A stretch of DNA of 27,978 nt from Nemertoderma westbladi (GCA_032718475.1 JAUCBJ010003263.1:1-27978), one strand, 5' to 3'; counted from the first letter of the stretch, positions 9,707 to 18,311 are shown. A program made the numbers and translations. The notes: generated from the sequence alone by a model not told the origin.

Positions 9707-11326
9707 GTGATAGAAAATGAAAAAATAACATAAACATAAAAATAAATATAAAAAAATATAAACATAAAAATAATAAAAATAACATCATTATGGTATGGAA
9801 GTTAAGCACAGCGAAATAAAAATTTATTTATTATAAATCTAATAAATAATTTTATAAACTCTAATGAATATATTTACATAAAATCACTACTATATCGATA
9901 TATTAGTAATTATTTAACTTGAAAATCTACAAATCCACTCAATATACAATAATTTACCACTGCTCTAAGTTTACGAATAAAATGTCTTTAAATTATAATA
10001 ATAATTAATATATACAACAAACTCTAGAACTAATCTTCAAAATCATAATCAAATAATATTAAAAAATTTCCACCAAACCTCGTAATTAATAGCAGAAATC
10101 ACAACATATAGGATAATTGTAAAGTGTCTGTTAGTTGTTATCGGTTGGTCTGTAGGCCTGTCGAATTTTCTAATTCAATTACATTTTTTCGCTTATCCTC
10201 AATAAATACATCATTCAACGGGATATAAAGTAGTACTTTATATGAGGCATGATGTATTGTAATAAAAACGCCGCCAGGCGATAATAAATATATATTTATT
10301 AATTTAAAATGATTTCAACTTATTGCTAATTTTTTACTTTAACCTACCAACACACTGTTGAATATAAAATTATATATTAAAATCAGTAAAGTCAAATTTA
10401 TTACAATATTAAAACATTAATTTTTGAAGCGAAATTAACATTTGAGAAATCTGGAATAATGAAATCTCCCCAAAATCTCATTACTACCAAGTTCATATAA
10501 AATAAATATCCTGGATTATCTTAGCTGATCCACCTAGGAAGCACTAAAGCACTAGCACTTTAGTTGAAATATAAAGTAGGCCTACCACGGAGAGAACAGA
10601 TTTTAAATATAAAAAAAATACTATTTACTATTACATGGCTCTAAATGCGCATAATTAATTAATTATATATATTGATGTATTCACTACTGTAATTCAATAA
10701 CAATGCGGTAAATTATGTTTCAAACAACAATACGGGAAAAAAACAGTGCAAAAAACTCGATTACGGAAACACCGAGTAATAAGTTACATTAGTCATTCAA
10801 TGTAGGTTATTTTATTTGGCGAGAATGGTTTAACAATTATTATGAATTGATCACTATATTATAATGGGAGAACTCATTAGTCCTATTTCTTGGGTCTTCT
10901 TCTCTATTAGAAAAACACAAATTTTTTTATATTATAAATAAAATCGACCCTCAAATAAGATAAGATGAAATAACATTTCTTCCATCTCCAATTCATATCA
11001 TCCAATTATGAAATATTATATTGAAATATTATGTTTTCATGTCAAAATTATTATCCACAACACAAAAATGTATTATTTGAAAAATACGAATAAATGGCCC
11101 TCCACCCGCAACTATTACCGAGGCGAGATGGTGGGGAAATAGCTAAAATTTATGAATTATAATTATTATAGACAGAAAAATAATTGCCGTTGTCAACAAT
11201 GAAAAGTCTTACTATAATATATTTCCTTGGTGAGTTTTTATAATCCAATTACAGTATATCGTATATTTTACTTCAGAAGTTCGATAATTCACCACCAATG
11301 TTAGCCAATACTTTGATTTAGTCTCA
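9707..11326. other. AT-rich region, probable 3' UTR and flank of the receptor gene
   Basis: The first 80 bp after the minisatellite are simple A-rich (AAAATAAACATA-type) sequence. The rest is AT-rich with no coding frame. The right 510 bp are probably 3' untranslated region of the minus-strand GABA-B receptor-like gene that ends at 11327. Confidence 0.5.
10811..10816 (-). promoter_or_regulatory. candidate polyadenylation signal for the receptor gene
   Basis: TTTATT on the plus strand reads AATAAA on the minus strand. It is the first such hexamer after the receptor stop codon, giving a 3' untranslated region of about 520 bp. Confidence 0.4.
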
Positions 11327-11536
11327 CTAATGTTTGTCATGAAGTTTGTTCGTGCTGTTAGTTGGCCGGTCGTGGTGCAGACAGTTGGTCCCGTGTAGAC
11401 CGAGTACAGACTCGGAGGTAACTATTGTCTTCTCGGGCGATGCCAGCGGTGGTACTGGAGCCCTCCTTCGCACCATTCTCCGTCGCATCATACACTCATT
11501 AATCCGTTCCTTCAATTGCTTTATCAGGACTTCTTT
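11327..11536 (-). CDS. GABBR1: GABA-B receptor 1-like gene, terminal coding exon (coiled coil end, RXR motif, C-tail)
   Basis: An acceptor TTATTTATTTAG precedes this 210-bp exon, which begins in phase 0 with KEVLIKQLKERINE, continuing the leucine heptads of the exon at 14045-14182. It then has MMRRRMVRRR directly before APVPPLASPE, and ends at TAG (11327-11329) after 69 residues. In vertebrate GABA-B1 the C-terminal coiled coil is likewise followed at once by an Arg-rich RXR endoplasmic-reticulum retention signal and a proline-rich stretch, so position and composition match. The last 35 residues (from TIVTSES) look unlike known receptors and are probably disordered. The exon is clearly more GC-rich than its surroundings. 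Splicing is inferred from signals and phase, not from a transcript. Confidence 0.8.
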   Translation of the reverse strand, partial: KEVLIKQLKERINECMMRRRMVRRRAPVPPLASPEKTIVTSESVLGLHGTNCLHHDRPTNSTNKLHDKH

Positions 11537-11820
11537 CTAAATAAATAACGCATTAATTTGTTAATTATTTTTCAAGACAGTTGATAATTAAAGTACGTTT
11601 TTCTAATTTTGAGGGGACAAGCCTAAACCCTGAATGAAAATGGAATTAATTGACAGAAGGGCTTTCATGTGGAGACATTGGTTCACAGTGATTTTTTCAC
11701 ATCATAACAACACTTTCCAAAATTTGAAATTTTTGAAAATTAGTTTTTTATCAATATTTTCATTGATAACATATGAAAAATGGAAAAAAAATAACCCTGG
11801 GAACGGCAGTAGTTAGTTAC

Positions 11821-12385
11821 AAGCCTTTGAAAAAAGTGTCCCCGCTGATATTTTGTACCAGTTACACCGCAGTTCTTCTTCAAACCTTATAGTAATTTGT
11901 TGCTACTGATGGAAAGCTGGTCATGCAAGGATTGCAAAATGCGACACAATCTGAATTTCGTCGTAAAATAGCTGAGATATGAGCCTTCAAATGTTGCATG
12001 GTTTTGCAGCTGCGCGAGGCTGTTTTATTATATTTAATAAATACACCATTATTCTTAAACATTTTGTTTATCCCATACGTAGCTGGGCAACAATGCAATA
12101 CCAATTTAATCAAACTATTACATAGGTATTTATTCATACATAAACAAAATGTTCCAGAATACAGTGTATTTATATTAATAAAATAGACTCACGCAGTGCA
12201 AAACCATGTAACTATTGAAAGCTTATACAGTATCTTACCCATTTTACGACGAAATTCAAAGGTTTTTACATATTTGGAATCCTCGCACGGCCAGCATTCC
12301 AACAGTACTAAGGTAAAGGAATGACTGCGTTGTGATTGGTGCAATTTTGCCTGAGACACTTTTTACAAAAGCCTACAACTAAATA
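11821..12385. mobile_element. fold-back (long imperfect palindrome) element in a receptor intron
   Basis: The outer arms, 11821-12025 and 12190-12385, align as reverse complements over about 200 bp. Paired blocks include GCAAAACCATG, ATTTTACGACGAAATTCA, AATCCTTGCA/AATCCTCGCA, the GACACTTTTT region and AAAGCCT. The match continues inward through AACATTTTGTTTAT almost to the centre near 12090. The whole element would fold into a single imperfect hairpin. Its arms are two inverted copies of the dispersed repeat also seen at 2690-2850 and 12450-12600. No coding capacity is present, so it is a non-autonomous element. Confidence 0.8.
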
Positions 12386-12449
12386 ATGAAAACGAGAATA
12401 AAAATTCTGCTTTTCTGTTATTTATTACTATCTCTGTTCCTAATTCCAT

Positions 12450-12600
12450 ACAATCTCATTAGTCTCGCTAGTTTTCTATCAGTACCAACAAGTCACTATA
12501 AGGTTGAAGAATGACTGTAATGTTTATTTTGGTTTACTATGGTGCAATTTCGTCAACACTTGTAGCTAAAGAATCAAAGTGGAAATATAAATTCTAGCTC
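12450..12600 (+). repeat. dispersed repeat, partial copy
   Basis: CTATCAGTACCAACAAGTCA, then CTATAAGGTTGAAGAA, then GGTGCAATTTCG match in order the reverse complement of 11840-11910. It is a further partial copy of the family that forms the fold-back element next to it. Confidence 0.55.
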
Positions 12601-12690
12601 ACCCAGTAAGGAGGAAGGGGAAACTATCTCTGTTCCAAATTTCATGCAATCTTATTAAGATTAGTATAATTTCCATTTTTTATTTTATTT

Positions 12691-12709
12691 GGGGAGGGGG
12701 GGGGGGGGG
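12691..12709 (+). repeat. poly-G tract (G4-A-G14)
   Basis: A G run of 4, one A, then 14 Gs, followed by GTGGTGGTGG. It immediately precedes the LINE fragment. G-rich runs also sit at 2944 and 19092. Exact length may vary between reads. Confidence 0.85.
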
Positions 12710-12734
12710 TGTGGTGGTGGTAGGGGCTGGTCAT

Positions 12735-13530
12735 GTACCCGAATAAAGACACTAAATCTGTTTGCTGACGATACATCTCTTTCATCTAGAATCAGTCATC
12801 CTGTTGTGCGCGCTCACTTTCTTAACCACGAACTTCATGAACTACACACTTGGGCTACTAAATGGCTCGTAACTTTTAACCCAGAGAAAACCATTGTAAT
12901 GACTATGTGTGGTTACATCACCTACCAGACAGTGCCACTACATCTAAATGGTGAGGTCCAGAATCTCAATTACAGTAGGGCAAAACCCATCACATAGTTA
13001 CCCTCTCAGAAACAGCGCCAATATTTCCCAAATATCGTACCGTAAAGAACTTTATGGCATATCGTTCTTTCCAAACACTGTAAAAAATGGAACGATCTCC
13101 CTTTTTAAACACGTACACTCCCTCTCCCTCTCCTTAAATACCGGCTTATTTCAAATAATGTTATCAAATCATTTTACTGTGTTGGAACCCACAAATTTCA
13201 AATCATTGTCTGCCAGTTGCGACTGCGGTGTAGTGAACTATCTGCAGACATGGTATCCAGGCACCTTCAGGTCTCACCCGAGTGCACCTCATGAGGTGCT
13301 CCACAGAAAACGCCTTTCACTTTTTTATAACTTGTCCGAGTTACTCTGGGGCCCGCCGTACACTGAAGGTTGGGTTGGAAGCTCTAGGGGCTTCACTGTC
13401 ATTAAACTCCGTTTTAGAGGGACAAGGTATATCTGCGACCGATTACAACAAATATTTATCCCTTCTAAACAACTTTATTGTCTCCACTCAGCGTTTTCGG
13501 CTACTTTCACAATAAAACAAAACCATTAGC
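12735..13530 (+). pseudogene. degenerate non-LTR retrotransposon (LINE), RT and 3' end
   Basis: Three consecutive frames carry LINE pieces in the right order. The first (12735-12900) has the RT palm motif FADDTSL (catalytic DD at 12767-12772), then LHTWATKWLVTFNPEKT. The second (12960-13135) has YPLRNSANISQ and then YGISFFPNTVKNGT, the usual region before the C terminus. The third (about 13215-13515) has CDCG and, after a frameshift, STENAFHFFITCPSY, the Cys-rich end of CR1/jockey-type polyproteins. More than 100 residues normally separate FADD from YPLRN, so there is an internal deletion as well as two frameshifts. It lies inside a receptor intron in antisense orientation. Clade assignment is tentative. 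Confidence 0.8.
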
Positions 13531-14044
13531 CCAAAATATTTACTTATTTGCTTGCATATAATATACCTTTTCCCTTCAACTGTCTTTGTTATCTAATTAA
13601 ATAGATTCATTTGGTAATGTAAATTAAATTTCACTGTATGTTGCTACATTATATTACTTTTTTTATGTTTATTGATGTGCCTTCTATTTTGTGGCAGAGA
13701 AAGCGCGCCCGTCGGTCTAGTATATTTTTATTTTTATTTTATAAAGTTTATTGTTTACCATATATTTACAACTGTCACTCCTAGCAACTGTAATCTGATC
13801 TAATAACTAAGCTGGATAAATTATAGGGCCTTATCTGTCCGAATTGTTATTGTTATTGACTATTGTAAATTGTCAAAATGTGACCCTGTTAAGCTTAATT
13901 TAATATACAGTCCTACCGCTAGAGAAAAAAGACACTAAATTCCGACCAGGAACCGGAAATGGTGTATTCAAACAACTTTATAACACAACATTTAGCCTGT
14001 AATTATAGCATAGATTATTTCCACTTAGAAACACAAAATCTAAC
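13531..14044. other. intronic AT-rich sequence, nothing recognised
   Basis: Lies between the LINE remnant and the coiled-coil exon of the receptor. The first part may be LINE 3' untranslated sequence. No gene signal is seen. Confidence 0.45.
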
Positions 14045-14182
14045 CTGTAAGTATTGTTCCTTTAGCATTTCTTTCTGGGCTACTAGTTTCTGAATAGCCT
14101 CATCCTCTTGCCCAGTTCCATGTTCAGTTTGGTGACTAATCTCCTCACCCATAGCATCGCCGTTCCTATCAACCTCCAATAA
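14045..14182 (-). CDS. GABBR1: GABA-B receptor 1-like gene, coiled-coil exon
   Basis: A 138-bp exon with a strong acceptor (TTTTTTTGTTTCAG) and a donor (TTACAG|GTTAGA). It is open in phase 0 at both ends and encodes 46 residues. The first half (LLEVDRNGDAMGEE onward) is an acidic linker. The second half, EDEAIQKLVAQKEMLKEQYL, is an amphipathic coiled-coil helix that runs on into the next exon. In GABA-B receptors the cytoplasmic tail after TM7 carries the coiled coil through which the two subunits pair, so this exon sits exactly where expected. Its phase matches both neighbours (16553-16693 and 11327-11536). Confidence 0.8.
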
Positions 14183-14212
14183 CTGAAACAAAAAAAACAG
14201 TAAAGAATAATA

Positions 14213-14646
14213 AAAACTCTGTAACAAAGCTGTCTAATAACAACTCTGTAATACAGCTGTCTAATAACAACTCCCGTAACACAGCTGTCAAATAACAACT
14301 CTGTAACACAGCTGTCTAATAACAACTCTGTAACACAGCTGTCTAATAACATCTCTGTAACACAGCTGTCTAATAACAACTCTGTAACACAGCTGTCTAA
14401 TAACAACTCTGTAACACAGCTGTCTAATAACAACTCTGCAACACAGCTGTCTAATAACAACTAGCTGTAACACAGCTGTCTAATAACTCTGTTACACAGC
14501 TGTCTAATAACAACTCTGTAACACAGCTGTCTAATAACAACTCTGTAACACAGCTGTCTAATAACAACTCTATAACACAGCTGTCTAATAACAACTCTGT
14601 AACACAGCTGTCTAATAACAACTCTGTAACACAGCTGTCTAATAAC
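14213..14646. repeat. 27-bp tandem repeat, about 16 copies
   Basis: The unit CTGTAACACAGCTGTCTAAT-AACAACT repeats about 16 times with few changes. One unit near 14461 has an insertion (TAGCTGTAA) and the next is 3 bp shorter. It contains the palindrome CAGCTG. Open frames arise because 27 is divisible by three. The array begins about 30 bp upstream (in the sense of the receptor gene) of the splice acceptor at 14183, so it covers the usual branch-point zone. On the receptor strand each unit supplies extra TTATTAG and GTTACAG acceptor-like sites. Confidence 0.95.
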
Positions 14647-14649
14647 ATT

Positions 14650-15114
14650 AATTATTATTTCATATTCAATTGGACATGATTTACGTGCTTTATGGTTATT
14701 ATAGTCTTCGGATAAAGAGGCGCCTTGGGCTTGTGTATTGTGTAGTGTCTAATTACTCAGTACAATTAGCAAAAATTAACAGACAATAGATTTAAGGGAA
14801 ACAATAACGCGGACTATTACTGAATACAATTTAACCGACAGGCCAAAGCATTCAACCTTTACAAACGATCAATTGTTCAATACTGCTTGTTATTTATTAT
14901 ATGCCAAATTAGTTTACGCCAAAATATAGTGTATAAGAATTAGCTGACAATAAGGCTATTTATCACAATATGTAGCTGAGCGGCCAACAAAACAATGACA
15001 TAAAAGTAAACCCATGGCAACAACAAATGATGCCAATAAGTCATTACGGCCACTTAGTATTTGTATGAATATAAACTACTGTACTAAAAAATAATAATTA
15101 TAATCCTTGTACCT
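14650..15114. other. intronic sequence and probable promoter side of the CAP-Gly gene
   Basis: Moderately AT-rich, no coding frame. Regulatory sites for the CAP-Gly gene at 15426 may lie here or in the MITE that follows, but none is distinctive. Confidence 0.4.
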
Positions 15115-15115
15115 G

Positions 15116-15312
15116 TGTATGGCATACTTTTAGTATTTTAATTCAATAATATTAATTTTATTGCAATAATATTAATTTTATTGCAATAATATTAATTTTA
15201 TTGCAATAATATTAATTTTATTGCAATAATACTAATTTTATCGCAATAATATTACCTACTTTTCAGATCAAAAAATATTATTGAATTAACATACTAAAAG
15301 TATATGCCATAC
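15116..15312. mobile_element. MITE with ~37-bp terminal inverted repeats and internal 20-bp tandem array
   Basis: The left end GTATGGCATACTTTTAGTAT plus TTAATTCAATAATATT is mirrored at the right end by AATATTATTGAATTAA plus CATACTAAAAGTATATGCCA. Between them the 20-bp unit TTGCAATAATATTAATTTTA repeats about five times (15161-15250). If the element runs TGGCATAC to GTATATGCCA, it is flanked by TACCTGTGTA and TACCTATGTA, a 10-bp target duplication with one change. No coding capacity. Superfamily not assigned; a 9-10-bp duplication would suit Mutator-like elements. Confidence 0.8.
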
Positions 15313-15425
15313 CTATGTAATCTAAATGAAAGAAATATAGGGCCTACTTACTATAATATACATTATTTATTGCGGAAGGTATTAATTACTGTTGTCAAAT
15401 TGTCATTGTTATAATATCAACTGAA

Positions 15426-16520
15426 ATGGATTTAACTGTTACAGAAGAACGTGAGTACAACGCTACAGTAAGTGAAAGGTCTAAAGAAAGTCACGAAATA
15501 GAAGACGAGGTCACGATAGCTGACAGTCGCGGTCAATGGGAACAACCTCAGAAAGGTTATGTGTTTCCGCAGTACAGTTCCCCCAATCACGGACATTACA
15601 CTAGAAAGTGTTGTTGGCATGTGAACCGCCTTCATCAGTCACAAGTTAGGGACGAGTTGAGGAAGGCTTCTCTGAAAGAGATACTAATATCATTGGATCC
15701 GTATTTCTGTAAATGTAAAAACTGCCAAAGCTATTATTCCAAAGGCCTTCCGAAAGAATTATCGACAAGTATGGTTTATAACAGACCAAAAATCAGCGCC
15801 ACGAGCTGGCAAAAAGAACATGTACTGCCGAAACGATGGCGAAATTCTATGGAAGTCAAATTAGGTGACAGAGTTTTAGTGAAATGTCGGGACGCTGGGA
15901 TCGTTAAATTTATTGGTCCGTTGCGGGAAAACCTGATCGCCCCGCAGTTGTACGTCGGCGTAAAGCTTGACAACCCGGTGGGTAAGGGGACTGGACTTTA
16001 TAAGAATAAACGATTCTTCTATTGTCCACAAGGTCACGCTGCCATGGTGAAGTACAGTGACGTCACAAAGATACAACCCTACGATAAGAGACCGGGAACG
16101 CAGTACTTAAGTTACGCCAACGTAAAGAGTAAAATAGATATGGGGAGTCCATCTGATTGGTTGAGAAGGCGGCATACTGCAGGAGGTACTCGCAAGGGGA
16201 AGATAAGCGATGAGTCAGTGGATGAGAAGAGGTTACAGAGACTTCGGGAAGAATTTGGGGGAGATGCCGCCACTCTGATAAAGACAATGCAGAAGTTAAG
16301 TGTGGCGTACGCTAAGGGATACACAGAGGCAGTGGTCAATCCCGCTGTACAAATAATTCATGACGAAATAGGTGGTGTAAAACAAGATCGCGGGAAATTC
16401 GTTCAATTTAGTGAAAAACGTCCTGTTATGAAACGTCGATCGAGCGAACCTAAACTAACTAGGTTGGAGGTTGAAGGACCAATCAGGGAGCGCAGTCCTA
16501 GTCTTATTGATTTAAGTTAA
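15426..16520 (+). CDS. intronless CAP-Gly domain protein, nested in receptor intron
   Basis: A 364-residue frame from the ATG at 15426, uninterrupted to TAA. Residues about 145-216 form a CAP-Gly domain: LGDRVLVK, then AGIVKFIGPL, then LYVGVKLDNPVGKGTG, then KRFFYC and HAAMVKYSDV. CAP-Gly domains bind C-terminal EEY/F tails of tubulin and EB proteins through a GKNDG loop; here it is GKGTG (186-190), so binding may be altered. A Cys-rich patch with C95, C97 and C100 (CKCKNC) lies before the domain. Residues 264-330 contain a charged, helical stretch, and the tail has basic and phospho-type motifs (KRRSSEPK, RSPS). Codon composition is clearly coding and more GC-rich than the flanks. Lack of introns suggests a retrocopy or an old single-exon gene. 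The stop codon is only 32 bp from the 3' end of the antisense receptor exon. A role at microtubule ends or centrosomes is inferred from the domain only. Confidence 0.85.
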   Translation: MDLTVTEEREYNATVSERSKESHEIEDEVTIADSRGQWEQPQKGYVFPQYSSPNHGHYTRKCCWHVNRLHQSQVRDELRKASLKEILISLDPYFCKCKNCQSYYSKGLPKELSTSMVYNRPKISATSWQKEHVLPKRWRNSMEVKLGDRVLVKCRDAGIVKFIGPLRENLIAPQLYVGVKLDNPVGKGTGLYKNKRFFYCPQGHAAMVKYSDVTKIQPYDKRPGTQYLSYANVKSKIDMGSPSDWLRRRHTAGGTRKGKISDESVDEKRLQRLREEFGGDAATLIKTMQKLSVAYAKGYTEAVVNPAVQIIHDEIGGVKQDRGKFVQFSEKRPVMKRRSSEPKLTRLEVEGPIRERSPSLIDLS

Positions 16521-16552
16521 TGTTATTTTATTAATATGTGAACGGGACTCAC

Positions 16553-16693
16553 CCTCAGGTTAATCTTGGGGACGAAGACCAGTAGCATTGTGAGCATGGA
16601 GGAGGTGATAATTGATAGACATTTGAATGCGTACGCCGTGTTGTGTTGGGTCATAATTAATAGACAAACTGGCGCCGTGATAAATAGAATCAC
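16553..16693 (-). CDS. GABBR1: GABA-B receptor 1-like gene, TM6-TM7 exon
   Basis: A 141-bp, phase-0 exon on the minus strand with acceptor TAATATTAG at 16694 and donor CTGAGG|GTGAGT at 16552. Its 47 residues start VILFITAPVCLLIMTQ, continue through YAFKCLSIITSSMLTMLLVF and end VPKINLR. They match the end of TM6, the third extracellular loop and TM7 of class C receptors. The LITAPV-like start, the A-F-A/Y-A-F block and the closing VFVPK motif are closest to GABA-B subunit 1. GABA-B receptors are obligate heterodimeric Gi/o-coupled receptors at the plasma membrane. TM1-TM5 and the Venus-flytrap domain were not found to the right of this exon. It could instead be a related GABA-B-like orphan (GPR156 type), but the RXR-plus-proline tail favours subunit 1. 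Confidence 0.85.
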
Positions 16694-16737
16694 CTAATAT
16701 TACAGTAAAAAGGGAAATAATATTAGTTTTTGCAAAA

Positions 16738-16743
16738 AATAAA
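16738..16743 (+). promoter_or_regulatory. candidate polyadenylation signal of the CAP-Gly gene
   Basis: The first AATAAA on the plus strand after the CAP-Gly stop codon, 218 bp downstream. Using it would make the CAP-Gly 3' untranslated region run antisense across the whole receptor exon 16553-16693. Confidence 0.45.
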
Positions 16744-17213
16744 ATTAATTGGCTAAAATCAGATTGTTATAAACATAAACTATTAAAATAACAATATGTT
16801 TTCACTTTCTTGGTATAATGGTTGAATACTTTTTATAAATTATATATAAACATAATGAAAATCATATGAAATAATAAATATAATTTGCGTTAAAGATAAA
16901 TTCTTAGTTTTATAGAATATAGACCTACTTTATTCTTGAAATTCCCTTCCTTAGGATTTAAGATTGCTCTTTAAATAAGAGTCGCATTGAAATAGATGTG
17001 GTTACCTTATTTTCTGAGAGACCAAGAGGGACCGCAACAAATTTATTTCCCACTAAAAATAATAATTTGTCCACTAAATTTTTCCTTCACTAAAAACGAT
17101 TATGTTATCCCTAAAAATAATCATTCATCACTATTTCTAAGTGGAATTCCACTAAAAATAATATGTTTCAACTATTTTGAATTTTGTACCCCCCAAATAT
17201 ATATAACATAATA

Positions 17214-17531
17214 AAGTCTTGTGTAGAACGAAAAATATTAGACAGACCAATAATATCAAAGCAATAAAAATAAAAATGTACACGATATTTCGAGACAGCG
17301 TGACTCTTATTCATGTATTATTCTTATTCAAATTAATTTTCTAGAACAAATAAATAATTTTTAATAATAAATAATTAATTATAAATAATTATTTATTTGT
17401 TCTGGAAAATTAATTTGAATAAGAATAATACATGAATAAGAGTCACGCTGACTCGAAATATCGTATACATTTTTATTTTTATTGCTTGATATTGGTCTGT
17501 CTATAATTTTCGTTCTAGTGTACACAAGACT
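17214..17531. repeat. near-perfect inverted repeat, ~147-bp arms, ~25-bp loop
   Basis: The arms 17214-17360 and 17386-17531 pair almost throughout. They share AGTCTTGTGTA, GACAGACCAATA, GCAATAAAAATAAAAATGTA, CGTGACTCTTATTCATGTA and AACAAATAAATAATT as inverted copies. It forms the centre of the fold-back element at 17002-17932. Confidence 0.92.
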
Positions 17532-17558
17532 ATATTTAAGAGATCGGATCACATATAC

Positions 17559-17718
17559 GATAATATTTAGTGATATACGATTATATTTAGTGATATACGA
17601 TTATATTTAGTGATATACGATTATATTTAGTGATATACGAGTATATTTAGTGATATACGATTATATTTAGTGATATACGATTATATTTAGTGATATACGA
17701 TTATATTTAGTGATAAGT
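17559..17718. repeat. 20-bp tandem repeat, about 8 copies
   Basis: Unit TGATATACGATTATATTTAG, nearly identical in all copies (one has GAGT for GATT). It expands the TTTAGTG motif of the right arm of the fold-back element, so it arose by slippage or unequal exchange after insertion or in the parent copy. Confidence 0.93.
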
Positions 17719-17730
17719 CATTATTTTTAG

Positions 17731-17815
17731 TGGAATTACAATAATTTTTAGTGGAATTACAATAATTTTTAGTGGAATTACAATAATTTTTAGTGGAATT
17801 ACAATAATTTTTAGT
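17731..17815. repeat. 21-bp tandem repeat, about 4 copies
   Basis: Unit TGGAATTACAATAATTTTTAG in four consecutive copies, directly after the 20-bp array and built on the same TTTTTAGTG motif. Confidence 0.9.
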
Positions 17816-17934
17816 GATAAATTAATTATTTAGTGACGATTGAATATTTTTTGTGATTTTGGCAATAGATTCACTGAAAATCTCATTATTTTTGAGTGAA
17901 AATTGCATTATTTTTACTGAGGAATAAGGTAAAA

Positions 17935-18311
17935 ATCCCTTTCTAACAATTTATTTTATGGGAAACAAAAAGGCTATTTATGCTGACACGAGATGTATGT
18001 ATTTCACGATCTTAAATAATCGACAAGGGGATGTAAGGTTAGAATGTATAAAAAGCCTAAAATGTTAATTCCTGCAACAAACATAGTTAATTATTACTTG
18101 GTAAAAAGTAGATCTTGTTCACTATTCTCGAGGTATTATATTTACAGCGAGGTTAATAAAGGGTCGAGAGAATATTGAATCAAAAAGTTATAGTTATGTA
18201 TTTCCCCGTGTATTAATTAGGCCTACTGTACTTATTTTTTCTTAAATAATTATTTTGTTGTTGCTTAATTCTTTAATAAAAGATAGAACGAAAATGCTTT
18301 ACAAATAATAC
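17935..18311. other. AT-rich intervening sequence, nothing recognised
   Basis: Between the fold-back element and the palindrome next to the tRNA gene. No gene, repeat family or structural RNA recognised. Confidence 0.45.

Larger units (their letters stand above)
17002..17932. mobile_element. fold-back element with palindromic core and repeat-filled arms
   Basis: The ends carry TTACCTTATT (17002-17011) and its reverse complement AATAAGGTAA (17923-17932). Both arms then carry many copies of a (T/C)CACTAAAAATAAT motif, pointing right on the left arm and as ATTATTTTTAGTG on the right arm. The core is a near-perfect inverted repeat. The right arm is longer because two tandem arrays have grown in it. 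No coding capacity; the layout is that of fold-back (FB-like) transposons. No certain target-site duplication was seen. Confidence 0.75.

Noticed and set aside
11346-11540. Plus-strand frame opposite the receptor C-tail exon (VTIVFSGDASGGTGALLRT)
   Set aside because: The minus strand has an acceptor, correct phase, coiled-coil continuity and the RXR/proline motifs, so the plus frame is a shadow.
12948-13529. 193-codon frame taken as a stand-alone gene
   Set aside because: Its residues are the YPLRN...SFFPNTV region of a LINE polyprotein, with the neighbouring parts in other frames; it is a piece of a broken element.
14083-14648. Minus-strand frames of LLLDSCVTE-type repeats
   Set aside because: Produced by the 27-bp tandem array. 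The true coding part is the 138-bp exon at 14045-14182 in another context with splice sites.
15432-16339. Minus-strand frames opposite the CAP-Gly gene
   Set aside because: The plus-strand frame has a clear CAP-Gly domain over 364 codons; the opposite frames are short and match nothing.
17559-17815. CRISPR-like appearance of regularly spaced short repeats
   Set aside because: The repeats are contiguous with no spacers and extend a fold-back transposon arm; the genome is eukaryotic.
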